DNA of 64,000 nucleotides from NCBI RefSeq assembly GCF_038751955.1, contig NZ_JBCEXH010000005.1, forward strand, positions 62,001-126,000, written 5' to 3'. The position numbers and the translations under genes are program-made. The DNA is from Methanocalculus natronophilus. Its GTDB lineage: Archaea; Halobacteriota; Methanomicrobia; Methanomicrobiales; Methanocorpusculaceae. Numbering within the stretch: the stretch's first letter is position 1; the number at the start of each line of letters is the position of its first letter. The notes under the pieces are model-generated. The model had not been told where the DNA came from, made no database searches, and was given only the letters and a program-made list of their open reading frames with translations. This document shows positions 54,370 through 62,390 of the stretch, piece after piece.

Positions 54370-54758
54370 GTTGCCGGGTGGTTTCACTTCGAACACTTTT
54401 CAACCCCATTTACCCCTTATTTCAAAATCAAACCGAAATCCTTGTTGCAGTGACATTTCGGAGCAATATTTTGGCACCCCTGATCCCGATTTTCACCCTC
54501 GCAATGTAGCCCATTTGATGTTGCCGGGTAGTTTCACCAAAGCCATTATTCCAGCTCATTTAAGCTGGTTTCAAATTTTAACGGAAATCCTTGTTGCACA
54601 GAAATCTCCTTTCGGCAATTCCACATTACCATCTCAGTTTTCAACCACACAGTGCAGCCCTTTTTTTGTTGCCATTTAGTTGCCGGGTAGTTGCAGATGA
54701 ACCATTAATTCGCCCATATTCCCATCTTTTTCAAAATTCAAGGAGATTCCTTGTTGCA
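54370..54758 (+). repeat. Three ~80-bp direct repeats with ~75-bp spacers
   Basis: Units at 54370-54449, 54520-54598 and 54679-54758 each begin GTTGCCGGGTRGTT and end with (A/G)A(A/T)TCCTTGTTGCA, with a shared TTTCAAAAT-like middle. Unit 2 contains the palindrome CCAGCTCATTTAAGCTGG at 54551-54568. The units are imperfect, so they are old, and no gene overlaps them. Confidence 0.75.
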
Positions 54759-54830
54759 GGAAAAATTCCACCAGTTTTTTCCCTCTTAATCATCACGTTT
54801 GCCGGACTTCCGGACTTGTGTTGTGGTTCT

Positions 54831-54999
54831 ATTTGACGGGTATTTGACAGCCATAGAAAGAAAACGCTGATTCAAGCTCTAATCGCGGATACAAGCAATT
54901 CTGTATTTGATGGGTATTTGACGGGTATTTGACAACCATAATGCGAAAAGGTCATTTCAAGCCCTGATTTCAAATCAGAGCAAAATTGTATTTGATAGA
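54831..54999 (+). repeat. Two 85-bp direct repeats (ATTTGACGGGTATTTGACA units)
   Basis: Copies at 54831-54915 and 54916-54999 share the start ATTTGACGGGTATTTGACARCC, an internal TTCAAGC, and the end TGTATTTGAT. A partial third unit follows to about 55035. This leads up to the restriction operon; the stretch 54317-55328 holds no credible gene. Confidence 0.75.
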
Positions 55000-55328
55000 G
55001 AGAGTGATAGCCAGAGCAGATGACAGGCTTTTGATAGTGGAAACAATATGATAGTGGAGTCCATACAGACCAACGGTCAGAATAGTGCATGGTCACAAGT
55101 GATTCCGAATTTGAGCAATACTTCGCATGGAATGAGAAATCAAAGTCTTTATCGTTGGTGGAGAGAGAGTAATCCTTCAGAATACCCAATAAGTGAGTGT
55201 ATCGCAGATCCACACTGCAAGATCCGTCCTGACGATCATTTTCATTGTCCAGCTGTGGCATACACTTCATACATACAACCCGTAAGAAAAGCTCAGAACA
55301 AACTTCCATTAAACCAGGTAGCAAATCC

Positions 55329-56903
55329 ATGAACCATAACGGAAATCATATCGAATCACGGCTCTGGGCAGCAGCCGATGAGCTGCGTGCCAACTCCAGG
55401 CTGAAGTCATCTGAATACTCAGTTCCTGTTCTCGGGCTCGTCTTCCTCAGGTATGCTGACCACCGGTTCCAGGCAGCAGCAGCAATGATAGAAGGCGGGG
55501 GGAGCGGAAGCAAAAGCGTTGGCAGGAGCCGTCGGCGGACAATTGGCCCTGACGATTACAAGGCACAAGGTGTTCTCTTCCTGCCTGAGGAGGCACGATT
55601 TGGGACGCTGATGAGGCTCACGGAGGCATCCAATATCGGAGAAGCGATCAACGAGGCGATGCGGGCAATTGAGGTTCATAACCAGGATCTGAAGGGAGTG
55701 CTCCCCCGGAACTACAACCGCTTCGAGAATGCATTATTGATGGAACTTCTCAAGACCATGAACTCGATACCGATGGATATCGAGGGAGATGCGTTCGGGA
55801 GGATCTATGAGTACTTCCTCGGCAATTTCGCACGGGCAGAAGGACAGAAAGGCGGGGAGTTCTTCACCCCGCTCGCACTTGTCCGGCTGATCGTCGCCAT
55901 CATCGAGCCGTTCCATGGGAGGATCTATGATCCCGCCTGCGGGTCCGGCGGTATGTTCGTCCAGAGTGCCCGGTTTGTGGAGGAGCACCGGAAAAATCCG
56001 GGATCTGATCTGAGCATCTTCGGGCAGGAGAAGGTCGAGGAGACCGTCCGGCTCGGGAAGATGAACCTCGCGGTCCACGGCCTTTCAGGGGATATCCGCG
56101 AGGGGAACGCCTATTATGAGGATCTCCACAAATCACCCGGCAGATTTGATTTTGTGATGGCAAATCCCCCCTTCAATGTTGACCGGGTGGATAAGGAGCG
56201 GCTGAAAGATGACCCCCGATTCCCCTTCGGGCTCCCCCGTGTTGATAACGGCAACTACCTCTGGATACAGATCTTCTATAGTGCACTCAACGAGAACGGG
56301 CGGGCGGGCTTTGTGATGGCGAACTCCGCATCCGACGCCCGAAGTTCCGAGTGTGATATCAGGCGGCAGATCATCGCCGACCGTGCCGTCGATGTGATGG
56401 TCGCCGTCGGCTCGAACTTCTTCTATACCGTCACCCTCCCCTGCACCCTCTGGTTCTTTGATAAAGCCAAGCGGAAGACCGACCGGGCCGACCAGATCCT
56501 CTTCATCGACGCACGGCATATCTACACCCAGGTCGACCGTGCCCACCGGGACTGGACACCCGCACAGATCGAGTTCCTCGCCAATATCGCCCGCCTCTAC
56601 CGGGGCGAGGCAGCAGAGAACCTCCACGAAAGTGCTGACCTGATGGCTGAGCACTTCCCGGACGGAACCTACATCGATATCCCCGGCCTCTGCAAAGTGG
56701 CGACCATCGAGGAGGTGGAGGCACAGGGCTTCAGCCTCAATCCAGGCCGGTATGTGGGAGTGAAGGCACGGGAAGAGGATGACTTCGACTTCAGGGAGCG
56801 GCTTGAGGAGCTGAACGAGGAGCTGGAGTTGCTCACCCTGGAGGCGAGGGAGCTTGAGGAGCGGATCGCGGAGAATGTGGGGAAGTTATTGGAGGGGGAA
56901 TAG
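55329..56903 (+). CDS. hsdM: Type I restriction-modification methyltransferase subunit
   Basis: This 524-residue N6-adenine methyltransferase has an HsdM N-terminal helical domain ([33 protein letters not shown]), SAM motif [11 protein letters not shown] (from Asp201) and catalytic motif NPPF (from Asn279). A C-terminal coiled coil is rich in Glu/Leu. With HsdS it methylates and with HsdR restricts DNA. The ATG at 55329 matches the family start; the frame is open upstream but without homology. Confidence 0.95.
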   Translation: MNHNGNHIESRLWAAADELRANSRLKSSEYSVPVLGLVFLRYADHRFQAAAAMIEGGGSGSKSVGRSRRRTIGPDDYKAQGVLFLPEEARFGTLMRLTEASNIGEAINEAMRAIEVHNQDLKGVLPRNYNRFENALLMELLKTMNSIPMDIEGDAFGRIYEYFLGNFARAEGQKGGEFFTPLALVRLIVAIIEPFHGRIYDPACGSGGMFVQSARFVEEHRKNPGSDLSIFGQEKVEETVRLGKMNLAVHGLSGDIREGNAYYEDLHKSPGRFDFVMANPPFNVDRVDKERLKDDPRFPFGLPRVDNGNYLWIQIFYSALNENGRAGFVMANSASDARSSECDIRRQIIADRAVDVMVAVGSNFFYTVTLPCTLWFFDKAKRKTDRADQILFIDARHIYTQVDRAHRDWTPAQIEFLANIARLYRGEAAENLHESADLMAEHFPDGTYIDIPGLCKVATIEEVEAQGFSLNPGRYVGVKAREEDDFDFRERLEELNEELELLTLEARELEERIAENVGKLLEGE

Positions 56904-57152
56904 GAAAAGATATTACTCCAGACATACAGAAGAGCATAAATTGCTATCTGCGGCAACTATTCGAAATTCCGAAGAGTTCAAATAGATAAGTGAAAAGATG
57001 TACAAAAGAGTGTACCTGAAAAGCTACATACTGATCAGATCTTTACCATTAATAAGGATCAAGAGGAGAGCAAGCTCTTGGAATCTCCTGATTATGTAAC
57101 TTCAGTGTATGATAAATAAATTAGTAAAAATATCAGGGGTGGAGCGGATTTC
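56904..57152. other. AT-rich gap between hsdM and hsdS
   Basis: No gene was seen. An inverted repeat CAAGAG/CTCTTG lies near 57069-57087. The composition is AT-rich like the start of hsdS, suggesting that the exchanged segment begins before the hsdS start. Confidence 0.4.
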
Positions 57153-58337
57153 GTGGCGGGAAAATGGAATAAAATATCTTTAGGTGAGGTTTTAACTTTT
57201 CAAAGAGGATTTGATATCACAAAAGCTGAACAAAAGAATGGATCATACCCTGTTTTCTCTTCCTCTGGCTATAAATCAAATCATTCTGAATATAAAGTTC
57301 GAGGTCCAGGTGTTATCATTGGTCGAAAGGGTACTTTAGGTACTGTTTTCTATTCAAAAACAAACTTTTGGCCACATGATACCACTCTTTGGGTGAGAGA
57401 TTTTCACAACAATGAGCCGAAATTCGCTTACTATTTCCTTCAAACAATGGGCTTCGAGCGATTAGATGCTGGAGCCTCAAACCCTACTCTCAACCGGAAC
57501 CACATACATACCCTTAAAATCAAATGGCCTCCCCTCCCCACCCAACACAAAATCGCCGCCATCCTCTCCGCCTACGACGACCTCATCGAGAATAACACCC
57601 GGCGCATCAAAATCCTTGAGGAGATGGCGCAGAACCTCTACCGCGAGTGGTTCGTCAAGTTCCGCTTCCCCGGCCACGAGCACGCCCAGTTTGTGGACTC
57701 GCCTCTGGGGCGGATTCCGGAGGGGTGGGAAGTAATGGAGTTAAGAAACATTGTTGTTCTCTGTCGAAATGGTGTTCAACCAAAGGAATATCCAGAAGAA
57801 ATTTTTGAATACTTTAGTTTTCCTGCATATGATTCAGGGAAGTTGCCTGCAATTGAAAAAGGTAGTGAGATTAAAAGTAGCAAATATCTAGTACCACAGG
57901 ACTGTGTATTAGTCCCGAAATTGAACCCTCATATATCCAGAGTATGGCTTCCAAAACCAAAAAATAATCTTCGGTCTATAGCTTCAACTGAATATCTCAT
58001 TTTAGAACCCAAAAGGGGTTCTTCAGCATATTATTATGTTTTTTTTAGTCGACCAGAAATGATAGAGAAACTTGCAGGTCGTGCTGATGGAACATCAACT
58101 AGTCATAAGAGACTTAAACCAGTTGATTTTTTAGATCAGTTAGTAGTTATGCCACCAGACTCTATTACGGATTCTTTCGACTTACAAATAATACCTATGA
58201 TGGATATAATAGATACTTTAATTAATACTAACACCACCCTCCGCACCACCCGCGACCTCCTCCTCCCCAAGCTCATCTCCGGCGGGGTGGATGTTTCAGA
58301 AATAGATATAACGATTCCAGTTGAGGTTAAAACATGA
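57153..58337 (+). CDS. hsdS: Type I R-M specificity subunit
   Basis: This 394-residue protein has two target recognition domains (about 1-115 and 195-355), each followed by a conserved helical spacer (PLPTQHKIAAILSAYDDLIENNTRRIKILEEMAQNLYREWF, and NTTLRTTRDLLLPKLISGGVDVS). It selects the two half-sites of the DNA target. The recognition domains are clearly AT-rich, while the spacers are GC-rich like hsdM, a mosaic typical of domain exchange. The start is a GTG at 57153. The last codons overlap the next gene as ATGA. Confidence 0.93.
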   Translation: MAGKWNKISLGEVLTFQRGFDITKAEQKNGSYPVFSSSGYKSNHSEYKVRGPGVIIGRKGTLGTVFYSKTNFWPHDTTLWVRDFHNNEPKFAYYFLQTMGFERLDAGASNPTLNRNHIHTLKIKWPPLPTQHKIAAILSAYDDLIENNTRRIKILEEMAQNLYREWFVKFRFPGHEHAQFVDSPLGRIPEGWEVMELRNIVVLCRNGVQPKEYPEEIFEYFSFPAYDSGKLPAIEKGSEIKSSKYLVPQDCVLVPKLNPHISRVWLPKPKNNLRSIASTEYLILEPKRGSSAYYYVFFSRPEMIEKLAGRADGTSTSHKRLKPVDFLDQLVVMPPDSITDSFDLQIIPMMDIIDTLINTNTTLRTTRDLLLPKLISGGVDVSEIDITIPVEVKT

Positions 58338-60607
58338 CTGATACTGTTTTTACAAAAGTTGACTATGATCTCAATTCTCTGATAAAATATATTAGCATGG
58401 GGAATATTGGGCTGCCTGATATCCAGCGACCCTTTGTCTGGAAGAATACCAAGGTGCGTGATCTCTTTGACTCAATGTACAGAGGATATCCGGTTGGGTA
58501 CCTCCTTTTCTGGAAGAATGCTCTTACCGATGATAACCAAATCAATAAAGCGAAAAAAACCATCGGATCAGATCCAAAGCAGAAAACTCCAGATCTTGTC
58601 ATTGTAGATGGTCAACAGCGCCTAACGTCCCTTTATGCTGTTATAAAGAATATTCCAGTATTACGAGATACCTTTGAGACAGAGCAGATTCGCATCGCCT
58701 TTAATCCACTCGAAGAAAAGTTTGAGGTAACTGATGCTGCAATACTTCGTGATAAAGCGTACATTTCAGATATTTCTGTGATATGGAATGATAACACAGA
58801 TCTCTTTGAAGTTGTTGATAACTATCTGGATGAATTGAGCAAAACCCGTGAAGTAACAGCAGAAGAAAATAAAGCTATTAAAAAAGCCATCAGCAAACTC
58901 AATGGCTTGTTGAGCTTCCCATTTACCGCCCTTGAATTGGCATCTGACATCAACGAAGAGGCCGTATCCGAAGTCTTCGTCCGCATTAACAGCAAGGGAA
59001 CACCGTTGAATCAGGCAGACTTTATCCTGACCCTGATGTCGGTCTTCTGGGATGAGGGGCGTGCCGAACTCGAAAAATTCTGCCGTGAATCACGCAAACC
59101 ATCAAAAGGAACTGCTTCTCCATTTAACTACTTTATCGAGCCATCGCCAGATCAGCTCCTCCGGGTAAGTGTAGGTGTTGCCTTTAAACGTGCCAGACTC
59201 AAGTATGTCTACTCCATCCTGCGGGGGAAGGATCTGGAAACAGAAGAATTCAGTATTGAGAGGCGTGAAAAGCAGTTTGAAATCCTGAAAGACGCCCAGA
59301 AAAGAGTCCTGAATCTGCAATACTGGCATGACTTTTTGAACTGCATCCGCCAGGCTGGTTTTCGTAGCAAGGGGATGATCAGTTCAAACAGCAACCTTCT
59401 GTTCTCCTATATGCTGTATCTGATCGGCAGAACCGAATACAAGGTTCCAGAGTACGATCTCAGGCAGATTATTGCACGATGGTTCTTTATGTCGGCTGTT
59501 ACCGGCCGATTTACCAGTTCACCCGAATCTGCGATGGAATTTGATCTTGCCCGGTTGCGGGATGTCAAATCTGCTGATGATTTCGTGAATAATCTGACCA
59601 AAATCTGTGAGATTACCCTTACGAACGACTTCTGGGCAGTCAATCTTCCAAACGACCTTGCCACATCATCATCACGGAGCCCGTCACTTTTTGCCTACTA
59701 TGCAGCCCAGGTATTACTGGATGCAAATGGTTTATTTTCAAAGATAAAAATCGCTGATCTTCTCGATCCAACCACGAATGCACATAAAAGCGCACTCGAA
59801 CGCCACCATCTCTTCCCCAAAGATTATCTGAAAAACCAGGGATTCCAGGGAACTCGTGAGATTAACCAGATTGCAAACTATGCCCTTGTTGAGTGGGGGG
59901 ATAACATTCAGATCTCAAATAATGCTCCAGAAGAGTACGTTCCTAAAATAAAAAGCCGGTTTTTTCAATCTGAAATCGAAAAAATGTACCGTCTGCATGC
60001 TCTCCCACCAAACTGGGAGCATATGGAATACCGGGACTTTCTGGAGAATCGCAGGGAACTGATGGCACAGATCATCGCAGAAGGGTATAGAATCCTTGTT
60101 TCAGGTCAATCAGAGGAAGATACCAGTCCTGATGAAATTAATCTGATATCATTGGTTCAGTCAGGAGAATCCGAAGCAGTTGAGTTCAAGTCCACACTCC
60201 GGACGAATCTGCATACAAACAACAGAGATCAGCGAATGGAGCAGTCTGTTCTTAAAACACTCGCCGGTTTCTTAAACACGAATGGTGGAACATTGATCAT
60301 CGGACTCTCAGATGATGGCAGCCCTGTCGGAATTGATGTGGATGGCTTTGAAAATGAGGATAAGATGAGTCTTCACCTTGTCAATATCATCAAAGCCCGT
60401 ATGGGGATCTCAGCAATGACCAATGTGCATATTCATTTTGATGATCATAAGAACTCGCGTGTCATGGCCGTGAATTGTCAGAAATCTCCTTCCCCGGTAT
60501 TTGTGAAAGATAATGAGATAGAACGGTTCTATATCCGGACCGGACCATCCACCACTGAGTTAAGTGCAAGCCAGACACAGGAATTTATCAAACAGAGGTT
60601 TCGCTAA
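58334..60607 (+). CDS. GmrSD-like DUF262/HNH protein fused to an AlbA domain
   Basis: This 757-residue protein has a DUF262 domain with GLPDIQRPFVWK and the nucleotide-hydrolysis motif DGQQR at 92-96, and FVRINSKGTPLNQADFILTLMS. A helical middle follows, then a DUF1524-like HNH nuclease part with ERHHLFPKDYL at about His491-His492. At the end (about 608-757) is an AlbA_2/Schlafen-type domain (ESEAVEFKSTLR, LNTNGGTLIIGLSDDGSPVGID). DUF262/DUF1524 proteins are type IV restriction enzymes that cut modified phage DNA; the AlbA fusion is unusual. It is translationally coupled to hsdS, so it belongs to the operon. Confidence 0.9.
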   Translation: MTDTVFTKVDYDLNSLIKYISMGNIGLPDIQRPFVWKNTKVRDLFDSMYRGYPVGYLLFWKNALTDDNQINKAKKTIGSDPKQKTPDLVIVDGQQRLTSLYAVIKNIPVLRDTFETEQIRIAFNPLEEKFEVTDAAILRDKAYISDISVIWNDNTDLFEVVDNYLDELSKTREVTAEENKAIKKAISKLNGLLSFPFTALELASDINEEAVSEVFVRINSKGTPLNQADFILTLMSVFWDEGRAELEKFCRESRKPSKGTASPFNYFIEPSPDQLLRVSVGVAFKRARLKYVYSILRGKDLETEEFSIERREKQFEILKDAQKRVLNLQYWHDFLNCIRQAGFRSKGMISSNSNLLFSYMLYLIGRTEYKVPEYDLRQIIARWFFMSAVTGRFTSSPESAMEFDLARLRDVKSADDFVNNLTKICEITLTNDFWAVNLPNDLATSSSRSPSLFAYYAAQVLLDANGLFSKIKIADLLDPTTNAHKSALERHHLFPKDYLKNQGFQGTREINQIANYALVEWGDNIQISNNAPEEYVPKIKSRFFQSEIEKMYRLHALPPNWEHMEYRDFLENRRELMAQIIAEGYRILVSGQSEEDTSPDEINLISLVQSGESEAVEFKSTLRTNLHTNNRDQRMEQSVLKTLAGFLNTNGGTLIIGLSDDGSPVGIDVDGFENEDKMSLHLVNIIKARMGISAMTNVHIHFDDHKNSRVMAVNCQKSPSPVFVKDNEIERFYIRTGPSTTELSASQTQEFIKQRFR

Positions 60608-60635
60608 CGAATCCTCACAGCATTGAGCACCCCCC

Positions 60636-62390
60636 ATGACCACCCCCGCCGATCTCAGCATCCTCCTCCAGGAGGGCGAAGGCGTCACGCTCGAGTACAA
60701 GGAGCGAGTGAACGACTCCTTCGCCCGTGAGCTTGTCGCCTTTGCCAATACCGCCGGGGGCCGTGTCCTCCTTGGGGTGCGGGATGACGGGACCGTGAAG
60801 GGGATTTCGGATACCAATGATCTCCGTGCCAGAATTCAGGATATCGCCCGGAAATGCGATCCCCCGGTAAAGGTTCTGCTTGAGCGGATCGGCGAGGTGA
60901 CGGTGGTGACCGTCCGGGAGAGTACAGAGAAGCCGGTCCAGTGCAGTGACGGCTTCTTCTGGCGGCTTGGGGCGGTCTCGCAGAAGCTCTCCCGGAATGA
61001 GATCCGGGATCTCTTCCAGCAGGAGGGTGCGATCCGGTTCGATCACTCCGTCTGCACCCGGTTCTCCTATCCTGAGGACTTTGATACCGATAAATTCAGG
61101 AACTGGCTTGGAAAGAGCAGCATCTACCGGGATGGATCGGTCGAGGATGTCCTCGTCAATATCGAGGCGGCAGAACGATCAGGGGGGAGGCTCCTCTTCA
61201 GGAACGCCGGTGTCCTCTTCTTTGCAAAAGAGCCCCGCCGGTTCTTCAACCAGGCATACATCACCTGCCTCCTCTTCAAAGGCACTGTCAAGGTCCATAT
61301 CCTTGACCGGAAGGACTTCGACGGCGGCATCATCGCGGATATCGAGGATGCACTCCGTTTCATCGAACGGAACACACGGACCGCATACCGGATCGAGAAA
61401 CTCCAGCGGGAGGATATACCCGAGTACCCGATGGCAGCACTCCGGGAGGCGATCACAAACGCCGTCATGCACCGGGACTGGTTCTTGGAGGGCGCAAATG
61501 TCTTTGTGGAGATATTCACTGATAGAATCGAAGTCTCAAGCCCCGGCGGGCTCCCAAAAGGGATGCAGGTTTCTGATCTTGGCCATAAGAGTGTCCGGAG
61601 AAATCCACTCATCGCTGATCTCCTGCACCGGATTGCCTATATCGAAAAAGCCGGAACAGGGATCAAGCGGATGCGGGACGGTGCAACAACGCTTGGCTAT
61701 CCTGCGCCGGAATTCAGATCAGACAGCTTCTTTTCGGCGATATTCTATCCAATGCCGATTGGTGAGATGGAAAAGGCCGGTGAGGAGACAGGTCGGTACC
61801 ATGCAAGTACCCCGCAGGTACCCCGCAGGTACCCCGCAAGTACCCCGCAAGTTGTTAACATATTACAAGCCGCATGTGATGAACTCAAATCACGTGATGA
61901 GCTTCAGGAAGCTGCGGAACTCAAAGATAGAGAGAACTTCCGTAAAAACTACTTAAAACCCCTTTTAGAAGACGGTTTCCTTGAACCAATGATTCCAGAT
62001 AAGCCAAGCAGCTCAAACCAGCGGTACCGCACAACCGCCGCCGGACGTGCATTTATCGAAGCGGCTTCGGAGGAGAAGGCCGGTGAGAAAACACGCAGGC
62101 ACCCCGCAAGTAACCCGCAGGTACCCCGCAGGTACCCCGCAGGTACCCCGCAAGTTGTTAACATATTACAAGCCGCACGTGATGAACTCAAATCACGTGA
62201 TGAGCTTCAGGAAGCTGCGGGACTCAAAGATAGAGAGAACTTCCGTAAAAACTACTTAAAACCCCTTTTTGAAGACGGGCTCCTTGAACCAATGATCCCA
62301 GATAAGCCAAGCAGCTCGAAGCAGCGGTACCGCACAACCGCTGCTGGGCTGGCTCTCATCGAAGCAGCTTTGGAGGAGGAGGAGAGATGA
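60636..62390 (+). CDS. AlbA_2/Schlafen-domain protein (RecG-like ATPase-type C-terminus) with duplicated winged helix
   Basis: This 584-residue protein has an N-terminal AlbA_2 domain (GEGVTLEYKERVNDSFARELVAFANTAGGRVLLGVRDDG) and a HATPase_c_4-like middle (REAITNAVMHRDWFLEGANVFVEIFTDRIEVSSPGGLP, EKAGTGIKRMRD). Two nearly identical 101-residue winged-helix-like units follow (about 379-480 and 480-581), joined by linkers encoded by 11-bp tandem repeats. The gene lies 28 bases after the DUF262 gene and its stop overlaps hsdR as ATGA. It is probably an accessory or regulatory DNA-binding part of the operon. Confidence 0.88.
   Translation: MTTPADLSILLQEGEGVTLEYKERVNDSFARELVAFANTAGGRVLLGVRDDGTVKGISDTNDLRARIQDIARKCDPPVKVLLERIGEVTVVTVRESTEKPVQCSDGFFWRLGAVSQKLSRNEIRDLFQQEGAIRFDHSVCTRFSYPEDFDTDKFRNWLGKSSIYRDGSVEDVLVNIEAAERSGGRLLFRNAGVLFFAKEPRRFFNQAYITCLLFKGTVKVHILDRKDFDGGIIADIEDALRFIERNTRTAYRIEKLQREDIPEYPMAALREAITNAVMHRDWFLEGANVFVEIFTDRIEVSSPGGLPKGMQVSDLGHKSVRRNPLIADLLHRIAYIEKAGTGIKRMRDGATTLGYPAPEFRSDSFFSAIFYPMPIGEMEKAGEETGRYHASTPQVPRRYPASTPQVVNILQAACDELKSRDELQEAAELKDRENFRKNYLKPLLEDGFLEPMIPDKPSSSNQRYRTTAAGRAFIEAASEEKAGEKTRRHPASNPQVPRRYPAGTPQVVNILQAARDELKSRDELQEAAGLKDRENFRKNYLKPLFEDGLLEPMIPDKPSSSKQRYRTTAAGLALIEAALEEEER
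61796..61850 (+). repeat. 11-bp tandem repeat GTACCCCGCAR x5, first array
   Basis: Five units (first slightly changed) are read successively in all three frames to give STPQVPRRYPA-type linker. Since 11 is not a multiple of 3, gain or loss of one unit would shift the frame. Confidence 0.9.
62099..62153 (+). repeat. 11-bp tandem repeat GTACCCCGCAR x5, second array
   Basis: This second copy of the array is carried by the 303-bp duplication, again with five units, the first two slightly changed. Confidence 0.9.

Larger units (their letters stand above)
61772..62377 (+). repeat. 303-bp tandem duplication inside the AlbA gene
   Basis: Units at about 61772-62074 and 62075-62377 align at a constant 303-bp offset. 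Their central 125 bases differ at only a few positions, so the duplication is recent. It duplicates the C-terminal winged-helix unit in frame. Confidence 0.9.

Noticed and set aside
54370-54758. Regularly spaced repeats considered as a CRISPR array
   Set aside because: Units are about 80 bp and imperfect, only three in number, with no cas genes nearby; CRISPR repeats are shorter and nearly identical.
54872-55330. 152-codon open frame on the minus strand
   Set aside because: It lies across the 85-bp repeats, is rich in Cys, Ser and Tyr, resembles no family and has no ribosome site; it is a by-product of the repeat sequence.
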